Of a DNA stretch of 64,000 bases, positions 58,699-64,000 are shown piece after piece (within the stretch, counting starts at the first letter, position 1; the number at the start of each line of letters is the position of its first letter). The position numbers and the translations under genes were made by a program. Origin of the DNA: Campylobacter concisus (GTDB taxonomy: Bacteria; Campylobacterota; Campylobacteria; Campylobacterales; Campylobacteraceae); assembly GCF_015230015.1 (NCBI RefSeq), contig NZ_JAAKZC010000009.1, positions 1 to 64,000 of the forward strand, in the 5' to 3' direction. Below the pieces are notes generated by a model that was not told the DNA's origin, did no database searches, and was given only the letters and a program-made list of their open reading frames with translations.

Positions 58699-58819
58699 AA
58701 CTCCTCTTAGCATTTGCATAATATTTTTATATAATAACGAGAAATTTTACCACTGCCTTGAAATTTAACGCTGGCAAGCGGGGATTTTACATTTAGTGAG
58801 CTTACAAAAAGGAGTCTTA

Positions 58820-60079
58820 TTGAACTTTTTAAATAGAAATTTTCTAGCCAAAGAGCTGGATCGGTGGCAAAGTGAGGGCATAGTCGATAAAGATACGGCT
58901 TTTAAGATAGCAAATTTATATGGTATCGACCCAGACGCGCATAGCGAGAAGATGAGTTTTGTGCTAAAACTTGTCGCTTATCTCTTTTTCGCGCTCGCGT
59001 TTTTTACGCTAGTTGGCGCAAACTGGGAGGAGATACCAAGGCTTGCGCGCTTGGTGCTTGTGCTATTTACACTTGGGCTTGTAAATTTTGGTGGAATTTA
59101 CTACCTCGCAAAGGACAAAGAAAACCTCTCAACGGCGATGTTTTTCCTTGGAAATTTATGCTTTGGCGTGGCGATCGCTCTTGTGGCGCAAATTTATCAC
59201 ATTAGTGACGAGCCAAGCGGAGGAATTTTACTTTGGAGTATCGGCGCGATGGCGGTATCTTTTGCTAGCAAAAAGGGCGTGCTAGTAGCTCAAAGCTTAG
59301 TTATCGCGACGCTTTGGTTCTTGATGAAAGGCTACGGACAGGACTTTGGCTTTGGCTTCATCATCTTTATAGCACTTGGCGCCTATACGCTTTACAAAGA
59401 GGACTCAAAGTGGCTTGCTTCGGTGCTTTTCTTTGATATTTATCTATATATCATCTCATTTTGCGGCTATATCAGTGGCTTTAAAGAGATATTTAACTAC
59501 GGCTTTTTGTTTGGACTTCCGATGGTTGCGATCGTTTCGCTATCTTACGCGCTTTTACTTGTTAGTATTTCGCCGCTGTTTGATCGCTTTAGAGACGGCT
59601 TTGGCTCATTTTCAAGAGAATTTGGCAAAAATTTTGGCGTCTTTGTTTTGCTTGTTTGCCTATTTTTGTTTGAAGGCAGGGATATCTTTGAGGTTGGCGA
59701 AGAAAAGCTTTGGTTTGTGAAGTCATTTTTCAAAAGCAATTTTGGCTTTGTCTTTATACTATTTAGTATTGCTTATTTTGCGCTATTTCTCAAAGAGAAA
59801 AACAAGAGTGGCTTGGTGCTTGGCACGCTGCTCGTGGCGTTGCCATTTTTCTTTAGCTACGGCCCAGGCTACGCAAATATCTTTTTCTCACTCGCAAACA
59901 TCATAACAGCTGCCGTTCTTATCAAAAAAGGCGAGCTAAAGCTTGGTCTAAGCGTGATATTTTTAGTGGCTGCGGTGAGATACTTCCAGCTTATAGGCGA
60001 CTACATCGGTGCTACGGCACTCTTTATGATATTTGCTTTCATAGTGCTAGTGGTGGCTAGAAAAGGAGGCAAAAAATGA
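58820..60079 (+). CDS. DUF2157-type polytopic membrane protein
   Basis: 419 residues from a TTG at 58820 with AGGAG six bases upstream; a GTG at 58796 is less well placed. The soluble N-terminus (LDRWQSEGIVDKDTAFKIANL) is typical of DUF2157 and is followed by 11-13 hydrophobic helices. Function unknown. Its stop overlaps the next gene by four bases, so the two form a pair placed between nikR and hypB. Confidence 0.82.
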   Translation: MNFLNRNFLAKELDRWQSEGIVDKDTAFKIANLYGIDPDAHSEKMSFVLKLVAYLFFALAFFTLVGANWEEIPRLARLVLVLFTLGLVNFGGIYYLAKDKENLSTAMFFLGNLCFGVAIALVAQIYHISDEPSGGILLWSIGAMAVSFASKKGVLVAQSLVIATLWFLMKGYGQDFGFGFIIFIALGAYTLYKEDSKWLASVLFFDIYLYIISFCGYISGFKEIFNYGFLFGLPMVAIVSLSYALLLVSISPLFDRFRDGFGSFSREFGKNFGVFVLLVCLFLFEGRDIFEVGEEKLWFVKSFFKSNFGFVFILFSIAYFALFLKEKNKSGLVLGTLLVALPFFFSYGPGYANIFFSLANIITAAVLIKKGELKLGLSVIFLVAAVRYFQLIGDYIGATALFMIFAFIVLVVARKGGKK

Positions 60080-60780
60080 AGATAAAAATATTAATAATAG
60101 CTGTGATATTTCAAATTTCACTTATCGGGGTCATGCTTGGCTACGCACTCATGCCACTTTGCTTTGGGCAGGAGATAAAAGTAAGGGTCAATCTTTATGA
60201 CCCAAGAGATCTTTTCCGCGGAAACTACGTCGATCTTAGCTATGATTTTTCAAATTTTTACTCACGAAATTTTGACGAGGAGAAAAAAGATGATCGATAT
60301 ATCGATAGGAACGACAAGAGGGTGATAGAAGGAGCTAGGGTTTATGCTGCCTTAAAGCCAGATGTTAATGGCACCTATGAATTTGCTAAATTTAGCATGA
60401 GCGAGCCTGAAAATGGGATATTTTTAGCTGGTAGATATGATGGATATATGCTCGTAAAATACGGCATCGAACACTACTATATGCCGCCAAAAAAGGCGCT
60501 TGAGACTGAGCGCGAGATGATGGACGCGGATATTGACGCGTTTGCTGTTTTGATGGTGATGAAAAATGGCAAAGCTAGGCTAAAAGAGATCGTCGTGCAA
60601 AAAAGCGATAGGCCAAGGCGCGACTTTGATAGGTTGGAGGATATGGACGCGCAAGAGCACTATCCTGATATGATAAAGACAAATAATGAAGAGCCTGCGT
60701 CGCTAAAGCTAGAAAACCAAGAGCCTGCAACGATAGAAGTGCAAGATGAAAATTCTAGCCAAGAGATGCAGAGAAAATAA
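60076..60780 (+). CDS. GDYXXLXY-domain membrane-anchored protein
   Basis: 234 residues. One N-terminal hydrophobic helix (ILIIAVIFQISLIGVMLGYA) precedes an extracytoplasmic domain with DPRDLFRGNYVDLSYDF, a variant of the GDYxxLxY motif. The C-terminal 50 residues are acidic and low-complexity. This type is usually encoded next to DUF2157 genes, as here. Role unknown. Confidence 0.8.
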   Translation: MKIKILIIAVIFQISLIGVMLGYALMPLCFGQEIKVRVNLYDPRDLFRGNYVDLSYDFSNFYSRNFDEEKKDDRYIDRNDKRVIEGARVYAALKPDVNGTYEFAKFSMSEPENGIFLAGRYDGYMLVKYGIEHYYMPPKKALETEREMMDADIDAFAVLMVMKNGKARLKEIVVQKSDRPRRDFDRLEDMDAQEHYPDMIKTNNEEPASLKLENQEPATIEVQDENSSQEMQRK

Positions 60781-60861
60781 ATGCTTGACGACTTAAATTT
60801 TAATTTTATTTTTAAATTTAAGCGTTAAAATCTCTGGAAATTAATAAAAAAGGATAAGAAA

Positions 60862-61674
60862 ATGTGTAAAGACTGCGGTTGTTCAATGGGAAATCACGCC
60901 CACACTCACACTCACGCTGATGGCACCACTCACTCACACCCACACACTCATGATGGGCATACAGACCACGCTCATGACGCACATGAGCATAGCCACGAGG
61001 CTCACGCACACCCTGTGCTAAACGAGAGCAAAACCATAGACGTGATAGAAAAAATTCTTTCTGAAAACGACAAAGAGGCCGCTCACAACAGAGCGCATCT
61101 TGATGAGAAAAAGATACTTTGTGTAAATTTGATGAGTAGTCCAGGTGCTGGCAAGACTACGCTTTTAGAGGCTACGATAAAGGCTGGCAAATTTAAAATA
61201 GGCGTTGTCGAGGGTGATTTAGAGACCAACCAAGATGCCGACCGCATAGTAAAAGCTGGCGCAAAAGCTCATCAGATAAGCACAGGTCAGACCTGCCATT
61301 TAGACGCATTTATGGTGCATGAGGGGCTTCATCACCTGCCACTAAACGAGCTTGATCTAGTCTTTATAGAAAATGTTGGAAATTTAGTCTGTCCTGCAAG
61401 CTATGATGTTGGCTCACACTTTAACGCCGTGCTTCTTTCAGTGCCAGAGGGCGATGATAAGGTGAGTAAATATCCGGTGATGTTTAGGGCTGCTGACGTG
61501 CTACTTATCACAAAAGCTTCGCTTGCGCCACACTTTGACTTTGATATCGAGCGAGTGAAAAACGACGCTAGAAAGCTAAATCCAAAGGTCGATATCTTCG
61601 TCGTAGATAGCAAAACAGGCGAGGGCATCGATAAATGGATAAGTTATTTGGAATTTAAAAAAGAGCTAAGATAA
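60862..61674 (+). CDS. hypB: Hydrogenase nickel-insertion GTPase HypB
   Basis: 270 residues. N-terminal CKDCGC metal motif, then a 40-residue tract (12-51) with 16 histidines. P-loop SPGAGKTT at 93-100, and switch regions GDLETNQD and ENVGNLVCPA. It delivers nickel to the large subunit with HypA and can store nickel on the His tract. Stop overlaps the hypC start by one base. Confidence 0.97.
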   Translation: MCKDCGCSMGNHAHTHTHADGTTHSHPHTHDGHTDHAHDAHEHSHEAHAHPVLNESKTIDVIEKILSENDKEAAHNRAHLDEKKILCVNLMSSPGAGKTTLLEATIKAGKFKIGVVEGDLETNQDADRIVKAGAKAHQISTGQTCHLDAFMVHEGLHHLPLNELDLVFIENVGNLVCPASYDVGSHFNAVLLSVPEGDDKVSKYPVMFRAADVLLITKASLAPHFDFDIERVKNDARKLNPKVDIFVVDSKTGEGIDKWISYLEFKKELR

Positions 61675-61913
61675 TGTGCCTTTCGATCCCTTCAAAAGTA
61701 GTAGGAATAGACGAAAACAACGTCGCCACAGTTGAAACTCTGGGCGTTACTAGAAAAGTAAGCCTTGATCTCATCTCTGAAGAGGTAAAAGTTGGTGAAT
61801 ACGTGCTAATCCACGTTGGATACGCCATGCAAAAGATCGACACGCAGTTTGCGCTTGAGAGCTTAGAGGTCTATAAACAGATCGCTGAGGATATGGATGC
61901 GGGGAAAATTTGA
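61674..61913 (+). CDS. hypC: Hydrogenase maturation chaperone HypC
   Basis: 79 residues starting MCLSIPSKVVGID, with the essential Cys2, and LGVTRKVSLDLI and GEYVLIHVGYAMQKID. It works with HypD to carry the Fe(CN)2CO unit to HydB. Confidence 0.97.
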   Translation: MCLSIPSKVVGIDENNVATVETLGVTRKVSLDLISEEVKVGEYVLIHVGYAMQKIDTQFALESLEVYKQIAEDMDAGKI

Positions 61914-63001
61914 TGGATATTATCAATGATTTTCGCGATAAAAATTTAATCCTAGCCCTTTCAAAACTCATACAAAAAGAGAGCGTAAAACCGCTAAATA
62001 TCATGGAGATTTGCGGCGGTCACACGCATAGCATTATGAAATTTGCACTGCCAAGCTTAGTTGGAGAGCATATAAATTTCGTCCACGGCCCAGGCTGTCC
62101 GGTCTGTGTGATGCCAAAAAGCCGCATAGATGAGGCCTGTAAGCTTGCTAGCATGGATAATGTGATCTTTTGTACGCTAGCTGATATGCTAAGAGTGCCT
62201 GGCTCAAAGACAAGCTTGCAAAAGCTTCGTGGCGAGGGGCATGATATAAGGGCGCTTTACACGCCACTTGATGCGCTAAATATCGCTAAACAAAACCCAG
62301 ACAAAAAGGTGATATTTTTTGCCATTGGCTTTGAGACGACAACGCCGATGAGCGCAAATTTGGTTGAAAAAGTGCTTCAGCAAGGTATTAAAAATTTATA
62401 TTTTCACATAAATCACGTAACCGTCCCAGCTCCAGTTAGAGCGATAATGAGCGATGAAAACGTAAGAATTGACGCATTTTTGGGGCCAAGTCACGTGAGC
62501 GTCATTACTGGAAGTAAAATTTACAAAGAGCTAGCAGATGAGTTTAAAAGACCGATCGCCATTAGCGGTTTTGAGCCACTTGACATCATGGCAAGTGTGC
62601 TAAATTTAGTCCGTCAGCAAAACGCTGGCACATATGAAGTCTATAACGAGTACGCAAGGGCGGTCAAAGAAGAGGGCAACTTAAGAGCAAAAGAACTCAT
62701 AGCTAAGTACTTTGAGCCATGCGACTTTGTCTGGAGGGGCCTTGGCGAGATAGCACAAAGCGGTATGAAGCTAAAAGATGAGTTTGCCTACCTTGACGCT
62801 AGAGTGCAGTTTGACTGCAGCGTAGAGAGCGCTGGCGAGAGCAAGGCTTGCATTTGCGGGCAAATTTTAAGAGGGTTAGCAAAACCGACTGACTGCAAAG
62901 TCTTTGGCAAGGTCTGCAACCCGCAAAATCCGATAGGATCGTGCATGGTCTCAAGTGAGGGCGCTTGTGCGGCTTATTTTAAATACGCAAGAGTTGGTTA
63001 A
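61913..63001 (+). CDS. hypD: Fe-(CN)2CO assembly protein HypD
   Basis: 362 residues from ATG 61913, overlapping the hypC stop. CGGHTHSIMKFALPSL, HGPGCPVCVMP, FAIGFETTTP and the C-terminal cysteine cluster (ACICGQILRG, KVFGKVCNPQNPIGSC) for the 4Fe-4S centre are present. Confidence 0.96.
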   Translation: MDIINDFRDKNLILALSKLIQKESVKPLNIMEICGGHTHSIMKFALPSLVGEHINFVHGPGCPVCVMPKSRIDEACKLASMDNVIFCTLADMLRVPGSKTSLQKLRGEGHDIRALYTPLDALNIAKQNPDKKVIFFAIGFETTTPMSANLVEKVLQQGIKNLYFHINHVTVPAPVRAIMSDENVRIDAFLGPSHVSVITGSKIYKELADEFKRPIAISGFEPLDIMASVLNLVRQQNAGTYEVYNEYARAVKEEGNLRAKELIAKYFEPCDFVWRGLGEIAQSGMKLKDEFAYLDARVQFDCSVESAGESKACICGQILRGLAKPTDCKVFGKVCNPQNPIGSCMVSSEGACAAYFKYARVG

Positions 63002-63009
63002 GGAATTTA

Positions 63010-64000
63010 ATGAAAAAGATAATGCTAAGCCACGGCGGCGGCGGCGAGGAGATGAACTCGCTTATAAACGAGACGATATTTAAAATTTTTGATAACGAAA
63101 TTTTAAGGCAGAGCAACGACTCGGCGATACTAAATTTAAACGGCAAGATCGCATTTAGCTCTGATAGCTTTGTGGTAACTCCTATTTTTTTTAATGGTGG
63201 TGACATCGGCAAGATCGCAGCTTGTGGCACAATAAACGACCTTGCGATGGTTGGAGCAAGCGCAAAATACCTAAGCTGCTCACTCATCATCGAAGAGGGG
63301 CTTAGTATAGAGGAGCTTGAAAAGGTACTTAACTCGCTTGCAAAAACCTGCAAAGAGAGCGGCGTAAGCGTCGTTTGTGGCGATACAAAGGTCGTACCAA
63401 AGGGCAAATGTGACAAAATTTTCATAAACACAGCAGGCATCGGCGAGATAGTTTGCGAAGGCGTGGAGCTTAAAAATTTAAAAGCAGGGGCTAAAATTTT
63501 AATCTCTGGAGATGTTGGCAGACACGGCGGCGTGGTGCTTGCAGCAAGAGAGGAATTTGAGCTTGGGCTTAATCTAAAAAGTGACTGCAAGAGCCTAAAA
63601 GAGGTTGTTTTAAAGCTATTTAGTGCTGGCATAAAGCCACAGACCATGCGTGATGCGACTAGGGGCGGACTAAGTGCGGTGCTAAATGAGTGGGCTAAAT
63701 TTAGTAAATTTGACATCTTAGTTTTTGAAGAAAATATCAAGGTGGCTGACGAAGTGATGGGCGTTTGCGAGCTCTTTGGTTTTGAGCCTTATGAGCTTGC
63801 AAATGAGGGCACTTTTGTGATGGCTGTCGATGAGAGCGAGGCCAAAGACGCGCTAGAAATTTTAAGAGAATTTGATCAAAACGCGATGATAATAGGCGAG
63901 GTTTTGCAGGCTAAAAACGAGCGTGTCATCATTGAAAACGCCTATAAATCAAGAAGATTTCTCGAGCCGCCAAAGGGCGAGCTACTACCAAGGATCTGCT
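63010..64000 (+). CDS. hypE: Carbamoyl dehydratase HypE (stop codon just outside window)
   Basis: Open from ATG 63010 to the window end, 330 codons. It begins MKKIMLSHGGGGEEMNSLI and has SSDSFVVTPIFFNGGDIGK, CGTINDLAMVGA, SGDVGRHGGVVLAARE and DATRGGL. The last four residues are PRIC, the conserved HypE C-terminus with the cysteine that carries the cyanide precursor; the following base is T, so a stop is expected at once. It dehydrates the HypF-made thiocarbamate to thiocyanate. Confidence 0.95.
   Translation, partial: MKKIMLSHGGGGEEMNSLINETIFKIFDNEILRQSNDSAILNLNGKIAFSSDSFVVTPIFFNGGDIGKIAACGTINDLAMVGASAKYLSCSLIIEEGLSIEELEKVLNSLAKTCKESGVSVVCGDTKVVPKGKCDKIFINTAGIGEIVCEGVELKNLKAGAKILISGDVGRHGGVVLAAREEFELGLNLKSDCKSLKEVVLKLFSAGIKPQTMRDATRGGLSAVLNEWAKFSKFDILVFEENIKVADEVMGVCELFGFEPYELANEGTFVMAVDESEAKDALEILREFDQNAMIIGEVLQAKNERVIIENAYKSRRFLEPPKGELLPRIC

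Larger units (their letters stand above)
58429..58713 (-). pseudogene. Decayed coding-like element between nikR and the DUF2157 gene
   Basis: The 356-base gap (58440-58795) has no intact gene. On the minus strand one frame from ATG 58713 to a stop at 58429 spans 95 codons with only two internal stops (TAG near 58602, TGA near 58531). It reads MLRGVTWASFCKFSF..., KMDYENCLKTT, and CDKRHSQKPAACFVEKSQNS. Two strong inverted repeats lie inside. I suspect a multi-copy intergenic element of this species; I cannot test that here. Confidence 0.4.

Overview
The window is AT-rich epsilonproteobacterial DNA, almost certainly Campylobacter. Gene content, the flagellar and hydrogenase genes, the TATAAT/AAGGA-type signals and several blocks whose order I know from C. 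jejuni (small coiled-coil gene-rpmB-rpe-dnaQ; murJ-cysS-msbA-pyrD-M16 protease-dapA-FabL; FapA-like-ruvA-ddl-murF) all point there. A Zot-encoding filamentous prophage together with this gene set makes the C. concisus group my best guess; that is inference.

Region 1 (1-4549) is the right end of an integrated inovirus-type prophage: a Zot/pI-like assembly ATPase cut by the window edge, a pIV-like secretin, a structured non-coding region, an HUH replication initiator and a tyrosine integrase. It abuts the 3' end of an initiator tRNA-fMet gene, the presumed attachment site. tRNA-Gln follows.

Region 2 (4.7-21.1 kb) is core genome: DUF465 protein, K+ channel, rpmB, an HDOD-like plus STAS-like pair, rpe-dnaQ, ppk, Nudix-mgtE-M23 peptidase, a PgbA-type protein, YihY, a phosphatase pair and an aldehyde dehydrogenase.

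Region 3 (21.2-26.2 kb) holds an apparent operon of an MXKDX repeat protein, an OmpR-family regulator and a histidine kinase. Its promoter carries a sequence matching the C. jejuni DccR box, so I identify the pair as DccRS-like. An AEC transporter and a 586-residue EF-hand-like protein of unknown role follow.

Region 4 (26.3-38.1 kb, minus strand) is one long compact run, murJ-cysS-msbA-pyrD-M16-dapA-fabL-pgsA-unknown-rseP-yggS, joining envelope, lipid and wall-precursor functions.

Region 5 (38.2-49.9 kb) has a FapA-like gene, ruvA, ddl, an orphan Phd/YefM-type antitoxin, a hydrolase, a membrane-anchored murF and an Hcp/Sel1-like gene on plus. TM2 protein, xerH and ackA-pta are on minus, and flgH sits behind a clear sigma-54 promoter.

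Region 6 (50-64 kb, plus strand) is the uptake [NiFe]-hydrogenase locus: hydABCDE, hypF, nikR, an intergenic structured element, two membrane-protein genes, then hypBCDE. hypE is complete except for its stop codon. HydAB(C) oxidise H2 at the periplasmic face and pass electrons to quinone, HydD/HydE and the Hyp proteins build the metal centre, and NikR senses nickel.

Three intergenic spacers (10.2-10.6, 44.7-44.9 and 58.4-58.8 kb) read on the minus strand like decayed coding sequence and may be copies of interspersed repeats.
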